Notes: generated from the sequence alone by a model not told the origin. Positions 53,487 through 63,573 are shown, numbered from the stretch's first letter. The stretch: 64,000 bases of DNA from Kurthia sibirica (GCF_003143975.1 NZ_QFVR01000008.1:62001-126000), one strand, 5' to 3'. Made by a program: numbers and translations.

Positions 53487-54464
53487 TTATTTTAATGCTT
53501 CTAGCTTCGTTAAATCCTCTGAATAATCTTCATCTGGTGAGCGAACATAACCAACTGATTCAGCAAGATCCCCTGCATTGTCGATTGCGTACTTCATAAA
53601 GTTATACATGACCGGATTGCTCTTCACAGCTTCATTTTTTACATAAACGAATAGTGGACGAGATAACGGTGTGTATTCACCTGATTTAATCGTGTCATGC
53701 GTTGGTTCAACACCATCTACTTTAACGACTGATAGCTTATCTTTATTTGCAATATAATAGGCAAATCCGAAGTAACCAATGGCATTTTTATCTGATTCAA
53801 CACCTTTTACGAGTACATTGTCATCCTCTGAAAGTGTTGCTGATTTTACGATGTCTTTACCTTCTAATATGTCATTGACGAAATAGTCATATGTGCCTGA
53901 TTCCGTACCTGGTGAATAGTAGACGATTTTTTCATTTGGCCATTTCGAGTTAATATCAGACCATTTTTTGTCCTTGCCACTCTCAATCCAAATTTCTTTT
54001 AATTCTTTCACCGTCGCATCTTTTAACCAAGTATTTTCTTTATTTACAACGATTGATAATCCATCATATGCGATTTTCATTTCTGTGTAGTCAATACCTT
54101 TTTCTTTAAGTTTTGCTGCTTCTTCGTCTTTAATTGGACGAGAGGCATCCGAGAAATCTGTTTCGCCGTTAATGAATTTTTCAAAACCGCCGCCAGTGCC
54201 TGATACACCTACTGAAACTTGTACTTTTGGTTGCTCTGCTGAGTATTCTTCGACGATTGCTTCCATAATAGGAGCGACTGTTGAAGAACCATCTCCAGAT
54301 AATTTACCTTCTAGTTTTTCATGATCGCTTGCTGATGCATTGGACTCAGCAGAGCTTGAAGAACTATTTGATGAGCTGTTTGATTTTTCATCATTGCCGC
54401 ACGCTCCTAAAATTAGTGCCGAGCCTACGATACCTGTCATCATAAAGTACTTCCAGTTTTTCAT
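53487..54464 (-). CDS. pstS: Phosphate-binding lipoprotein PstS
   Basis: 325-residue substrate-binding protein. Lipoprotein signal with lipobox ALILGAC-G (Cys22), a Ser-rich linker (27-45), then the phosphate-binding domain with [38 protein letters not shown] and [23 protein letters not shown]. First gene of the operon, behind a PHO box. Confidence 0.95.
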   Translation of the reverse strand: MKNWKYFMMTGIVGSALILGACGNDEKSNSSSNSSSSSAESNASASDHEKLEGKLSGDGSSTVAPIMEAIVEEYSAEQPKVQVSVGVSGTGGGFEKFINGETDFSDASRPIKDEEAAKLKEKGIDYTEMKIAYDGLSIVVNKENTWLKDATVKELKEIWIESGKDKKWSDINSKWPNEKIVYYSPGTESGTYDYFVNDILEGKDIVKSATLSEDDNVLVKGVESDKNAIGYFGFAYYIANKDKLSVVKVDGVEPTHDTIKSGEYTPLSRPLFVYVKNEAVKSNPVMYNFMKYAIDNAGDLAESVGYVRSPDEDYSEDLTKLEALK

Positions 54465-54506
54465 TGTTTTTCCCCCTAAGAATGTTTGTTGTTTACTACA
54501 CTTATT

Positions 54507-54581
54507 ACTATATCGCTTTAATGTTGAGGAGATATAAATGAATTGTAATGAAATATATGGCTTTTGTTAATGATTTGTAAA
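54507..54581 (-). promoter_or_regulatory. PHO box and promoter of the pst operon
   Basis: On the minus strand five hexamers at exactly 11-base intervals: TTTACA (54581-54576), TTAACA (54570-54565), CATATA (54559-54554), TTACAA (54548-54543), TTATAT (54537-54532). This is the TT(A/C)ACA-N5 pattern bound by phosphorylated PhoP. A -10 TATAGT (54512-54507) follows. Predicts induction by phosphate starvation. Confidence 0.85.
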
Positions 54582-54621
54582 GACAGAAAATGATTTCTCT
54601 AAATTTCCTCCTATATCAAAT

Positions 54622-54716
54622 AGGGCTGGGACATACGTATAAAAATACGCAGCGTATAAAGACAAAATTAAAAGGCATGAGCCCGATATACTATCGAACT
54701 CATACCCAAACCATTG
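54622..54716 (+). repeat. Intergenic CTGGGACA-type folded element
   Basis: Starts GGGCTGGGACATACG and continues AAAAATACG, similar to the outer arm of the element at 18257-18413. Contains an ATACGC-A-GCGTAT palindrome and arms GGCATGAG (54674-54681) / CTCATACC (54699-54706). Sits between pstS and the pbpA terminator; the 250-base gap holds no gene. Confidence 0.4.
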
Positions 54717-54833
54717 CCGAATGAAATAATCATATCTAACTTTACGGGTCACTTCATGTTGCGGTTTGTTTTGTTGTTGCGAACCCTACTTTTTCAATTT
54801 TATGGTCTATCAAGTGATTTTTAACATACATAA

Positions 54834-54879
54834 TAAAAAAAGAGCGAATGGCGTTTCTTTTAAGAAACGCCATTCGCTC
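54834..54879 (-). terminator. Terminator of pbpA
   Basis: 18-bp perfect stem GAGCGAATGGCGTTTCTT / AAGAAACGCCATTCGCTC with a tiny loop and seven T on the minus strand. Confidence 0.94.
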
Positions 54880-54953
54880 GAAATGATTCAACTTTGTTAG
54901 GTGACTAACCATCTTTATCTATATGAATAGAATCAATTAGTCGTCTAGAAATA

Positions 54954-57104
54954 TTATCGCTCGATTTTATTTCCTACTTCATTGTTGATTTTTTTATTCT
55001 CTTTTTTCTTCAGTTCGAAAAACTTATCGACAGATTGACGTGCGATAATATTGTTAATAGCTGTGTATTGTTCACTTGTTGTAATCCAAGGAACAATGAC
55101 AGCATATGCTATCTGCGGATCTTTTTCTGGAGCAAAACCAACATGAGTCACCGTTAATGATTGTGTACCATAGCGTTCTTTTTGTGGACCAAAATACACT
55201 ACTTGTGCAGTACCTGTTTTACCAGCACCCTTGAATTTAGAGTCTCTAAATTGACCAGCACCAGATCCATTAGCACCGTAATACACACGTGTCATACCTT
55301 TTTTCACATGATCAATTTCTGCAGTTGTATTTTCAATTGTACCTAATACCTTAGGTTGAATTTCTTGATCCAACGCACCAATTGTTTCGCCATCTGTTGA
55401 CGGTTCATGAATTTCTTTTAACAGGCGTGGCGCAATACGCTTACCACCATTGGCAATTGTCGATACATACTGTGCTAATTGCATCGGCGTATACGTATCA
55501 TATTGTCCAATTGCTAAATCGAGGTATTTACCACCTGCCGTTTCAGGTCCTTTAACCCCAGTAAACTCACCTGGTAAATCAATACCCGTCTCAACACCAA
55601 GTCCAAATTGTGCATAGTAACGACGCACACGATTGAATTCGACTTCCGTCGTTGGTAGTGGACCATTATAAATATAAGGCATTTTAGCGACCTTCATAAG
55701 CGTTTTAAACATATAGACATTGGATGAACGTTCAAGTGCTGTCAAATCATCCATTAGAATAGAACCACCTCGATTAAAGATGGACGATTTAGGCTTCGTC
55801 CCCGCCAATTTCACAGGTGAATCGACTTGACTCTCACCCGGTGTAATAGCACCATAATGATAACCCGTTAATAAAGTAGCTGGCTTAACGACCGAACCTA
55901 CTTCATATGAACTTGTAAATGCACCGATTGAGTAATCATTAACAACTTGTTTACCATTATCATCTTTTTCAATCTTTTTACCAACCATTGATAAAACTTC
56001 ACCTGTTTTAGGGTCCATCATGACAAGGAATGCACGATCTAAAAGACTAGAAGAACCTGTACGTTTCGCCATCAATAATTGGTCTGTTACAATTTTATCT
56101 GTCGCTTTTTGTAATTTACTATCAATCGTTAAAACAAGATCCTTCCCTGCCGTACCCTCTTTAACAACTTTTGTATCAACGATCTCACCTTGACTATTAG
56201 AATCTGATTTTACGACTGATTTTTCACCTTGTAAAATCGATTCATACTGCTGTTCGATATAGGATTTACCAACACGGTCATTACGCGAATAATCACGTGC
56301 AAGGAAATAGCTTAACTTATCTTTTGGTATCCCTTCTTGCGGAGAAGTTGTACGACCAAGAATTGTTAATTTCGATTTTAACTCACGTTGCCAATCCGTT
56401 GTTGTATTGACGCCTGGAAGATCTGTTAAATGCTCAGAAACAACAGCAAACTCTTTGTCTGACACTTTATCACTTTTAATAATTTGAGGTGACAAATTAT
56501 ATCCTGCGACCATCTTAGAATAAATTGCGACGATTTGTAAATCCTTTTTCGTCAATAATTTTAATTCTTTTGGTGTGATGCGACTTCTTACAATGCCATC
56601 GATTTCGTTTTGCTGTTCACCAGCTTTTAAACCATTTCCTAATATTTTTAGCTCTTCTTCATCCGTAATTTTTGCTTTTGCTTGCTTCGGATATTTAATC
56701 ATCCAATAGTCCAATTTATCGCGTTCTGCAATACGGCTTGTATCCATCTTAATTAATGCACCTAATTTTTTAGCCATCTTTAACATTTCATCAGAAGTTG
56801 TCGTTGAATACTTCGTATATGTAATGGCATTTTTCGGTTTATTATCTACGAGAATTTTACCGTTACGGTCAAAAATTCGACCACGAGGGACGCTCGTGTT
56901 AACAGTAGCTTCCTCTGTTTTTTCCAATTGTTTAGCATATTCATCGCCTTTTACGATTTGCATATAACCTAATCTAATGACAAGACCAGAAAAAAGTATA
57001 AAAATTGTAAAGAAAAGAATATTCATACGAAGGGAAAGATTGGCTCTCTGTCTAGCGTTACCATTTGAAGAACGCTTTAATTTACCTTTATTTTTTCGCT
57101 TCAT
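54954..57104 (-). CDS. pbpA: Class B penicillin-binding protein 2 (PbpA-like transpeptidase)
   Basis: 716 residues. A basic N-terminus and one membrane helix (28-48), a PBP dimerisation domain (VPRGRIFDRNGKILV), then the transpeptidase domain with active-site SxxK in EVGSVVKPAT, SxN in ERSSNVYM and KTG in GAGKTGTAQ. Cross-links peptidoglycan during elongation or outgrowth. Lies between pst and sodA as in B. subtilis. Confidence 0.94.
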   Translation of the reverse strand: MKRKNKGKLKRSSNGNARQRANLSLRMNILFFTIFILFSGLVIRLGYMQIVKGDEYAKQLEKTEEATVNTSVPRGRIFDRNGKILVDNKPKNAITYTKYSTTTSDEMLKMAKKLGALIKMDTSRIAERDKLDYWMIKYPKQAKAKITDEEELKILGNGLKAGEQQNEIDGIVRSRITPKELKLLTKKDLQIVAIYSKMVAGYNLSPQIIKSDKVSDKEFAVVSEHLTDLPGVNTTTDWQRELKSKLTILGRTTSPQEGIPKDKLSYFLARDYSRNDRVGKSYIEQQYESILQGEKSVVKSDSNSQGEIVDTKVVKEGTAGKDLVLTIDSKLQKATDKIVTDQLLMAKRTGSSSLLDRAFLVMMDPKTGEVLSMVGKKIEKDDNGKQVVNDYSIGAFTSSYEVGSVVKPATLLTGYHYGAITPGESQVDSPVKLAGTKPKSSIFNRGGSILMDDLTALERSSNVYMFKTLMKVAKMPYIYNGPLPTTEVEFNRVRRYYAQFGLGVETGIDLPGEFTGVKGPETAGGKYLDLAIGQYDTYTPMQLAQYVSTIANGGKRIAPRLLKEIHEPSTDGETIGALDQEIQPKVLGTIENTTAEIDHVKKGMTRVYYGANGSGAGQFRDSKFKGAGKTGTAQVVYFGPQKERYGTQSLTVTHVGFAPEKDPQIAYAVIVPWITTSEQYTAINNIIARQSVDKFFELKKKENKKINNEVGNKIER

Positions 57105-57222
57105 CAGTGTGCCTCCCTCAAACTATTACATTAATAGTAGTATATCATTTTTCTTCGTAAAAAAAAGTGTTACGTTACGACAAATACCACTTTCCATCTC
57201 TGCTATATACCCTTTTTCAAAC

Positions 57223-57260
57223 AAAAAAAGCGCATCATCTTCTTGACGAGAAGATGATGC
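57223..57260 (-). terminator. Terminator of sodA
   Basis: GCATCATCTTCT / AGAAGATGATGC, 12-bp stem with five-base loop, seven T on the minus strand. Confidence 0.92.
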
Positions 57261-57282
57261 ACTATGTTGCATAGTTTGAAAA

Positions 57283-57891
57283 TTATTTTGCAGCTGCGTA
57301 ACGTTCTGCAACTTTATCCCAGTTGATTACATTGTAAAATGCAGAAATATAATCAGGACGACGGTTTTGGTAGTTTAAGTAGTAAGCATGTTCCCAAACG
57401 TCAAGGCCTAATAATGGTGTTTTACCTTCCATAATAGGAGAATCTTGGTTTGCAGTAGATGATACTTCTAATTCACCATTAGATAATGATAACCAAGCCC
57501 AGCCTGAACCGAAACGAGTTTTAGCAGCGTTATCGAAAGCCTCTTGGAATTTTTCGAAGCTACCAAATTTAGCATCGATTGCAGCAGCTAATTCACCAGT
57601 AGGTTTGCCACCAGCATTTGGTGCTAATGATTCCCAGAATAATGAGTGGTTAGAGTGACCGCCACCATGGTTACGTACAGCAGTACGAATATCAGCTGGA
57701 ACAGCGTCTAGGTCAGAGATGATTTCTTCGACTGTTTTACCAGCGAATTGTTCTTTACCTTCAACAGCAGCATTAATTCCTGCTACATAAGTACCGTGAT
57801 GTTTTGTAAGGTGGATCTCCATTGTTTTTGCATCAATATGTGGTTCTAGTGCATCATATGCATAAGGTAGTTTTGGTAATTCGAAAGCCAT
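57283..57891 (-). CDS. sodA: Superoxide dismutase, Mn/Fe type
   Basis: 202 residues. Metal ligands: His in [12 protein letters not shown] (two helical His with the first liganding), His in NHSLFWESL region, and Asp/His in [15 protein letters not shown]. Detoxifies superoxide in the cytosol. RBS AAGGAGG 9 bases before the ATG. Mn as cofactor is likely for Bacillales but cannot be proven from sequence. Confidence 0.96.
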   Translation of the reverse strand: MAFELPKLPYAYDALEPHIDAKTMEIHLTKHHGTYVAGINAAVEGKEQFAGKTVEEIISDLDAVPADIRTAVRNHGGGHSNHSLFWESLAPNAGGKPTGELAAAIDAKFGSFEKFQEAFDNAAKTRFGSGWAWLSLSNGELEVSSTANQDSPIMEGKTPLLGLDVWEHAYYLNYQNRRPDYISAFYNVINWDKVAERYAAAK

Positions 57892-58007
57892 AATTCATTT
57901 CCTCCTTGAGTTATCTAAATTTAATACATTCTTAGATTAACAAATATTTGGGCATTATTCAAATGAAAATGCCTACATCAAGCGTTTTTCAGTCTTTTGA
58001 CGGAACT

Positions 58008-58490
58008 TTATATTACAAAAATAAATAATGCAATCATAATTACTTGAAGCGCTCCTTTTGTCACGACAGATGTCAAGAAACCAACGAGAGAACCAATACC
58101 TGCGCTGAGTGCGTTTTTCAATGTACTTTTCGAGAAAATAAGCTCTGCAATTACCGCTCCAATGAAAGGACCAATTATTATTCCAGCAAAAGGAATGACA
58201 AATGGACCAACTAATAAACCAATTGTACTTCCCCATATTCCAGCCTTCGAGCCACCGAATTTTTTTACACCAACGAGGTTAGATAAGGTGTCCGCAGTAA
58301 AGAGCAAGAGGGTCAGTAAAATTTGAATCACCCAGAACCACCAAGGGAAATCTGCAAAACTAAAAAATAGTCCATATATAATATAGCCTAAAAAGACAAA
58401 TAATACAGATGGAATAATTGGATATATTAAGCCAATAAAAGCGACTATAAAACTTGCTATGATTAATATCCATGCAATAATTGTCATCAT
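58008..58490 (-). CDS. yqgC: DUF456 membrane protein (YqgC)
   Basis: 160 residues, five hydrophobic segments, with the DUF456 pattern GLIYPIIPSVLFVFLG, SNLVGVKKFGGSKAGIWGS and GPFVIPFAGIIIGPFIGAVIAE. Function unknown. RBS AGGAG before the ATG; same place relative to sodA as in B. subtilis. Confidence 0.88.
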   Translation of the reverse strand: MMTIIAWILIIASFIVAFIGLIYPIIPSVLFVFLGYIIYGLFFSFADFPWWFWVIQILLTLLLFTADTLSNLVGVKKFGGSKAGIWGSTIGLLVGPFVIPFAGIIIGPFIGAVIAELIFSKSTLKNALSAGIGSLVGFLTSVVTKGALQVIMIALFIFVI

Positions 58491-58634
58491 TCATACTCCT
58501 AACTTTTCGAATCTATCTAGTATATACGCATACCAACATAAAAACGTTTCATTTTCTTTTAATAGGCTTCAACTATGCAAAACATAGGGTATCAGTTACA
58601 ATTTTAGGTATCTATTGAAAAAGGAGTTTATTTT

Positions 58635-59156
58635 ATGAAAATTACCCACTATAGACTTTTTTTGGATTCTTTACTTCATCCAAAAAAACATGCCGCATTT
58701 CGCTTACTTTCTATAGGAAAGCTTATTCAATTTCTTTTTCTGATTGCACTACTCATATCCATACCTGCATCTATCCAATTTATTGAAGGTCTAAGTACAC
58801 AAAAAGCAGCAACGGAAGGCTTATCGTCATTTTTACATGCGATTAATTGGTTGCTCTACCCACTATCCTTTTTATTCATTATTATTTTTAATATTACGAT
58901 TCTTTTCATACAGGCATCACTATACGCCTTACTGGCATTATGTCTACTCAAATTTTTCCAGCGTCGTGGTGAATATCGTATGTTGTGGCGAACAGCTGCT
59001 TTTAGCATGATTTTAGGTGTTCTTTTATCAACAGTATTATCTTTTTTTTTCACCGATCAGCTAGCATTCCATCTGCTTGCCATCGCTATAACAACCATCT
59101 ATCTACTAATCGCTATACAAAAATATCCGAAACAAGCAACAGCAAAAAATAGTTAA
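58635..59156 (+). CDS. yqgB: DUF1189 membrane protein (YqgB-like)
   Basis: 173 residues, four hydrophobic segments (~35-50, 72-100, 113-140, 143-160); the first 40 residues (FLDSLLHPKKHAAFRLLSIGK) resemble the DUF1189 start. It lies between yqgC and ispG as yqgB does in B. subtilis but on the opposite strand from yqgC. RBS AAAAAGGAG. Function unknown. Confidence 0.65.
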   Translation: MKITHYRLFLDSLLHPKKHAAFRLLSIGKLIQFLFLIALLISIPASIQFIEGLSTQKAATEGLSSFLHAINWLLYPLSFLFIIIFNITILFIQASLYALLALCLLKFFQRRGEYRMLWRTAAFSMILGVLLSTVLSFFFTDQLAFHLLAIAITTIYLLIAIQKYPKQATAKNS

Positions 59157-59550
59157 CGTTTATTAAACAAAAGTCGCATATCTTTTGTCAAGCGGAGATA
59201 CATGACATTCGGTATAATAATGGCGGCAGGCACTCATCATCACTTTATTGTCTTTAATGCGCAAAAAATATTCTTGATGTGAGTTTGTTACTATCTTTAC
59301 ATCCCGTCAATTCCATTCAAACTGTAGTCATAATGACGGTGAACAATCGTAGAAAACAGCGAATAGGCTTACTCGAATGACGTAATTTCTCATGACCGAA
59401 GCCTCAATGCAAGCCAAGAGAGTTTTGAAAGCGCTCTAAGAATACAAACATCCGTTTAAATGTACATAGAATCAGATGAATGACAAAAATCGTTCGATAA
59501 ATAAAGCCATCATTGCAAGTAAAGAAATACGCTCGCAAGATCCACATATC

Positions 59551-59586
59551 ACGATTAGTAGACTACAATCTGCTAGTCGTTTTTTT
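59551..59586 (+). terminator. Plus-strand terminator upstream of ispG
   Basis: ACGATTAGTAGA / TCTGCTAGTCGT: 12 pairs, two of them G-U on the plus-strand RNA, six-base loop, six T. The wobble pairs would be mismatches on the other strand, so orientation is clear. Confidence 0.8.
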
Positions 59587-59686
59587 CATAGCAACCTAAT
59601 CATTAAAAAATCGTTTGTATTATGCACACAATGTTTAAAAATATACACTATTCTCAACAATGATTTGAGGAATAGAGGTTTCTCCC

Positions 59687-59716
59687 TTGTAATATAGTTG
59701 AAAACACTGATAGAAT
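59687..59716 (+). promoter_or_regulatory. Predicted ispG promoter
   Basis: TTGTAA (59687-59692), 18 bases, TAGAAT (59711-59716), 44 bases before the start codon. Confidence 0.45.
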
Positions 59717-59760
59717 AGTAAATAGTGAGGCTACTAAAAGCCAATGAAGGAGAGAGTTTG

Positions 59761-60876
59761 ATGAACGAAATAACGCACCGCTCGAAAACACGTAAAGTCC
59801 GTGTAGGCGATTTAACTATTGGCGGCAGTAATGAAGTTATCATCCAAAGTATGACAACTACTAAAACACATGATGTAGAAGCAACTGTAGCGGAGATTCT
59901 CCGTTTAGAGGAAGCTGGCTGCCAAATTGTACGTGTAGCATGTCCTGATGAACGTGCTGCTGACGCTTTAGCAGACATAAAAAAACAAATCCATATCCCT
60001 CTTGTAGCGGATATCCATTTCGATTATAAGCTGGCACTAAAAGCAATTGAAGCTGGCGTAGATAAAATCCGTATTAACCCGGGTAATATCGGCCGTAAAG
60101 AAAAAGTAGAAGCTGTTGTAAATGCTGCTAAGGCAAAAGGAGTTCCCATCCGTATCGGTGTAAACGCCGGTTCATTAGAACGCAAAATCCTTGAAAAATA
60201 CGGCTACCCAACTGCCGATGGTATGGTTGAATCAGCATTGCACCATATTAAAATTTTAGAGGATTTAGATTTCCACGATATTATCGTGTCTATGAAAGCT
60301 TCTGATGTCAATCTTGCAATCGAAGCGTATGAAAAAGCAGCAATGGCATTTGATTACCCACTGCATCTTGGTATTACCGAGTCTGGTACATTATTCTCAG
60401 GTACAATCAAATCAGCAGCTGGTTTAGGTGCTATTTTATCAAAAGGAATCGGTAACACATTGCGAATCTCTTTATCAGCTGATCCAGTTGAGGAAATTAA
60501 AGTAGCGCGTGAATTATTAAAATCATTCGGTTTAGCATCAAATATGCCGACGCTTATTTCATGTCCAACATGTGGTCGTATCGAAATCGATTTAATTACA
60601 ATTGCCAATGAAGTAGAAGAATACCTACAAACAATTAAAGCACCCATCAAGGTTTCTGTATTAGGCTGTGCAGTAAATGGCCCTGGTGAAGCACGTGAAG
60701 CAGATATAGGCATTGCCGGTGCTCGTGGCGAAGGATTATTATTCCGCCATGGTAAAACTGTGCGTAAAGTACCTGAAGCAACAATGGTTGAAGAACTTAA
60801 AAAAGAAATCGACATTTTAGCAGAAGCTCATTATGCAAAGGAAGCAGCAGAAAAAGCGGCTCTAAAGAACGTTTAA
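59761..60876 (+). CDS. ispG: (E)-4-hydroxy-3-methylbut-2-enyl-diphosphate synthase
   Basis: [4Fe-4S] enzyme of the MEP pathway making HMBPP from MEcPP. 371 residues from ATG 59761 (AAGGAGAG upstream). TIM-barrel part with [14 protein letters not shown] and NPGNIG, then the cluster cysteines in SCPTCGR and [18 protein letters not shown]. Third MEP/isoprenoid gene in the window with dxs and ispA. Followed closely by the HAD gene. Confidence 0.96.
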   Translation: MNEITHRSKTRKVRVGDLTIGGSNEVIIQSMTTTKTHDVEATVAEILRLEEAGCQIVRVACPDERAADALADIKKQIHIPLVADIHFDYKLALKAIEAGVDKIRINPGNIGRKEKVEAVVNAAKAKGVPIRIGVNAGSLERKILEKYGYPTADGMVESALHHIKILEDLDFHDIIVSMKASDVNLAIEAYEKAAMAFDYPLHLGITESGTLFSGTIKSAAGLGAILSKGIGNTLRISLSADPVEEIKVARELLKSFGLASNMPTLISCPTCGRIEIDLITIANEVEEYLQTIKAPIKVSVLGCAVNGPGEAREADIGIAGARGEGLLFRHGKTVRKVPEATMVEELKKEIDILAEAHYAKEAAEKAALKNV

Positions 60877-60894
60877 TTTTGGAGGCGAATCTAA

Positions 60895-61467
60895 TTGTCA
60901 AAAAAATATAGTTTTGGAATTGATATTGACGGTACAGTTACAGCACAAGAATTTTTGCTGCCCTTCATCAATAAAAAATTCCAAACAAATTTAGTACTTG
61001 CTGATATTAAACAGTACGACCTCTCACAAGCACTCTCTGTGGATCATCAAATATTCTATGATTGGTTTAAAGAAACTGAAATTGAAATGTATGAAAATCC
61101 ACCATTACAAAATGAAGTCATTCGAATTTTAAACAACTGGCATCCTGTTACAAACCTTAATTTTATTACAGCACGTGAAACAAACGCGACTGACGTAACG
61201 ACAAGTTGGTTAAAATCATCAAAAATACCGTATGATGCATTGCATATTGTTGGTAACGCAAGTAAAGTACATGCCGCACGTACACAAAATGTTGAATTAT
61301 TTTTTGAAGATAAGCATTCCAATGCTGTCGCATTAAGTGAAGAACTTGATATCCCTGTTATCTTGTTTGATGCTCCTTATAATAGAGAGCCATCACCCAA
61401 AAATGTTATCCGTGTCCAAAACTGGACTGAGGCTGAAAACTGGGTAAAAAAAGAATTTGGCATTTAA
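60895..61467 (+). CDS. yqfW: HAD-family 5'-nucleotidase-like phosphatase (YqfW)
   Basis: 190 residues. HAD motif I GIDIDGTVT (nucleophile Asp), motif II ITARE, and motif IV FFEDKHSNAVALSEE with acidic pair, as in the 5'(3')-deoxyribonucleotidase/NT5C group. TTG start with GGAGGCG upstream, 18 bases after ispG, so co-transcribed. A nucleotide phosphatase role is likely; substrate unproven. Confidence 0.85.
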   Translation: MSKKYSFGIDIDGTVTAQEFLLPFINKKFQTNLVLADIKQYDLSQALSVDHQIFYDWFKETEIEMYENPPLQNEVIRILNNWHPVTNLNFITARETNATDVTTSWLKSSKIPYDALHIVGNASKVHAARTQNVELFFEDKHSNAVALSEELDIPVILFDAPYNREPSPKNVIRVQNWTEAENWVKKEFGI

Positions 61468-61476
61468 TAGTACCCA

Positions 61477-61544
61477 AAAACGTTCATGAAGAAAAAGCAC
61501 CGATGTCAATTGACATCGATGTGAATACTTCATGGGCGTTTTTT
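61477..61544 (+). terminator. Two-tier terminator of ispG-yqfW
   Basis: Outer stem CATGAAG/CTTCATG with ACG/CGT ends, inner palindrome CACCGATGTCAATTGACATC with GATGTG, followed by TTTTTT. Confidence 0.85.
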
Positions 61545-61688
61545 ATACAAAATAAGTGATCTTGTCTTTAGAATGACAGTTTCTAAAAAACAATTAATGG
61601 AGAATTTCATTTTTATAATTCAACGAATCATAAAATTAACTCAATCCATCATCAGTTAACGCTATTTAGTTACTCAAACAAGATGATA

Positions 61689-62171
61689 TCAGAAATCTAT
61701 TTTTAATAAATCGAGTATTTCTTTTACTTTATCGGGATGCTTATCAACAGACACAAAAGAAATATCTTTCCCACCTAAAATATCTTGGTAATATAATGTA
61801 CCGTCTTTCAATAAATATATTGTATAGGACCTTCCTCTAAAATCCCCTGTATCACCAAAAGCTAAAATATAACTACCTTTATCATGAAGCTGTTTAACGG
61901 ATTGAATATCTTTTTCATATTTTGGTTTCTTCACAACTACACGGTCAACTATTTTCAATACGTCTTTCACCAACACTTTATCGGAGTATGTTTTTTGTGT
62001 ATTTGTACTTGCCATCCCATCATCATCTAAACCTTGTATATAGACGTATTCATAAAAATCAGCTTTTGGAATGATTAATTGTTTTGTTTGTATTTTTGCA
62101 TTGCCTGAATCACAAGAAATGAGCAATACAACCGCTAACATAATCAATATACTTTTACATAACTTGAACAT
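61689..62171 (-). CDS. Predicted lipoprotein, unknown
   Basis: 160 residues with a type II signal: MFKLCKSILIMLAVVLLISC, lipobox LLIS-C20. The mature part (FYEYVYIQGLDDDGM, SYILAFGDTGDFRGRSYTIYLLKDGTLYYQDI) is a beta-rich domain. No family recognised. RBS TGGAGGTG before the ATG. Monocistronic between two terminators. Confidence 0.72.
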   Translation of the reverse strand: MFKLCKSILIMLAVVLLISCDSGNAKIQTKQLIIPKADFYEYVYIQGLDDDGMASTNTQKTYSDKVLVKDVLKIVDRVVVKKPKYEKDIQSVKQLHDKGSYILAFGDTGDFRGRSYTIYLLKDGTLYYQDILGGKDISFVSVDKHPDKVKEILDLLKIDF

Positions 62172-62327
62172 TTACGCACCTCCATTTATCTTTTTATTAT
62201 ACAATAGCCCTTTCCTTTATATACTCTTTTTACCTTTTTGTAACATTTTAGGCATATTTACCTCTTATTCTATTGTACAAAGATGATTTATTTATTTTCC
62301 CATCTAAATTCACGTATAAGAAAACAT

Positions 62328-62377
62328 GCTAAAAAAGAGCTGACCCTAAAATAATTTAGGGCCAGCTCTTTTTTAGC
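62328..62377. terminator. Terminator of the transglutaminase-like gene (bidirectional)
   Basis: Arms GCTAAAAAAGAGCTG-ACCCTAAA and TTTAGGG-CCAGCTCTTTTTTAGC, 23 positions with one mismatch and a 4-base loop. T runs inside both arms allow use on either strand. Confidence 0.92.
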
Positions 62378-62383
62378 ACGTTT

Positions 62384-63499
62384 TTAATATTTCATTTTAT
62401 AGGCCTTTTTACCAACCTTAAAGTACAGGTACTTTCCTTTAACTTCAAGATTACTAACTTGTTTTTTTACTAACACTTTTAATGATTTACCTGCTGTTGA
62501 CATAGAGCTTAAATAGGCTGAATTTGAGTAATTACTAAAATATAGTTTTTTGTTTGCATACGTTAAATATTGTACACGTGTGTGCGATAATTTTTTATTT
62601 TTCTTTGTTTTTAAATCATATACATATAATAAATCATTATCTTTTTTATTTGAATAAAATACTTTTGATGCGACTTGAACAACTGACCCCGTATTGACAT
62701 AGAAATCATACGTAGTAGCTGTTGAAGCAGGATAATTCGAACGTACCCAATCATGATCTTTCGAAAGTTTATTGTCGCTAATTAAAAAATAGTTGTAACT
62801 AACTTCCGTATCGCTATTAGGTGTTGGATCATTCCATGTTGTATCAAGATTATACCATTTGCCGTCTACTTTTACCTTATTCCATGCGTGATCTTGATTC
62901 ATTGATGTTCCGACCACATAACGAACGGGTAAACCAAGTTTTTCTAACATTTTATAGGCCACTAATGCATAGCCCTGACATACAGCATATTTATTATTCA
63001 TTAAGCCATACGCTGTATAACGCTCCATACTATTACCGCCATACCTTGTATTTCGTACGATGAAATCATTTACTTCTTTCACTTTATCGTAATCTGATTT
63101 TGCAGATTTTTTGATTTTTGAAACTTCTTTGGTAATTTTTGCATCCGCACTCGCATCTTTTGTTTTTGATGTAAAATAATCGACTTTATAAGATATTTTA
63201 CTCTCTGTAGCTTCTGAATTTTCTACGCGATATTGATAACTTTTAAGTGTTCCCGCAACCATATCATCCATATCCATAATTTTAGGTAAAATAGTCTTCA
63301 CTTCTTTATTAAATTGAGACATATCACCTGTATATATAACCTCAAATGAGTTTGAATATCCTTTTACATTTGAATATACTTCATTTTTTAATTGTGAAAT
63401 GGATGTCACTGTTTTAGATGCAGCAGATGCACTAGCATTGCCTATTAAAAGAAATGCTATCGTAAAAAATACTACATATAGAATTTTTTTGTATCTCAT
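62384..63499 (-). CDS. Secreted transglutaminase-like protein with C-terminal DUF5050-like repeats
   Basis: 371 residues from ATG 63499 (AAGGAG 9 bases upstream): signal peptide MRYKKILYVVFFTIAFLLIG with cleavage near SASA. The papain-like transglutaminase core (~125-240) has Cys in YAVCQGYA, His in NQDHAWNKV and Asp in YNLDTTWND, a complete triad. The C-terminal ~110 residues contain strands like QYLTYANKKLYFSNYS and KGKYLYFKVGKKAYKM. Probably a cell-surface peptidase or crosslinker. Confidence 0.85.
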   Translation of the reverse strand: MRYKKILYVVFFTIAFLLIGNASASAASKTVTSISQLKNEVYSNVKGYSNSFEVIYTGDMSQFNKEVKTILPKIMDMDDMVAGTLKSYQYRVENSEATESKISYKVDYFTSKTKDASADAKITKEVSKIKKSAKSDYDKVKEVNDFIVRNTRYGGNSMERYTAYGLMNNKYAVCQGYALVAYKMLEKLGLPVRYVVGTSMNQDHAWNKVKVDGKWYNLDTTWNDPTPNSDTEVSYNYFLISDNKLSKDHDWVRSNYPASTATTYDFYVNTGSVVQVASKVFYSNKKDNDLLYVYDLKTKKNKKLSHTRVQYLTYANKKLYFSNYSNSAYLSSMSTAGKSLKVLVKKQVSNLEVKGKYLYFKVGKKAYKMKY

Positions 63500-63544
63500 G
63501 CTATTCATCTCCTTATTTTTTCTATAACGCATGCCTTTAGTAAC

Positions 63545-63573
63545 ACTATACAACCATTACCATAGACATACAA
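63545..63573 (-). promoter_or_regulatory. Predicted promoter of the transglutaminase-like gene
   Basis: Minus strand TTGTAT (63573-63568), 17 bases, TATAGT (63550-63545), about 45 bases before the start codon. Confidence 0.55.

Larger units (their letters stand above)
59157..59760 (+). other. 600-base gap upstream of ispG with a terminator inside
   Basis: No gene recognised. Most of the left half has no long frame; a 73-codon frame from 59476 has no RBS and runs through a terminator hairpin. The presence of that plus-strand terminator (59551-59586) shows that some transcript enters from the left: read-through from yqgB, an RNA, or an ispG leader. Confidence 0.5.

Noticed and set aside
54567-54752. 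61-codon minus-strand frame between pstS and pbpA
   Set aside because: GTG start without RBS, overlaps the PHO box and the folded CTGGGACA element.
59476-59697. 73-codon plus-strand frame before ispG
   Set aside because: No RBS and it crosses a strong terminator hairpin and the predicted ispG promoter.
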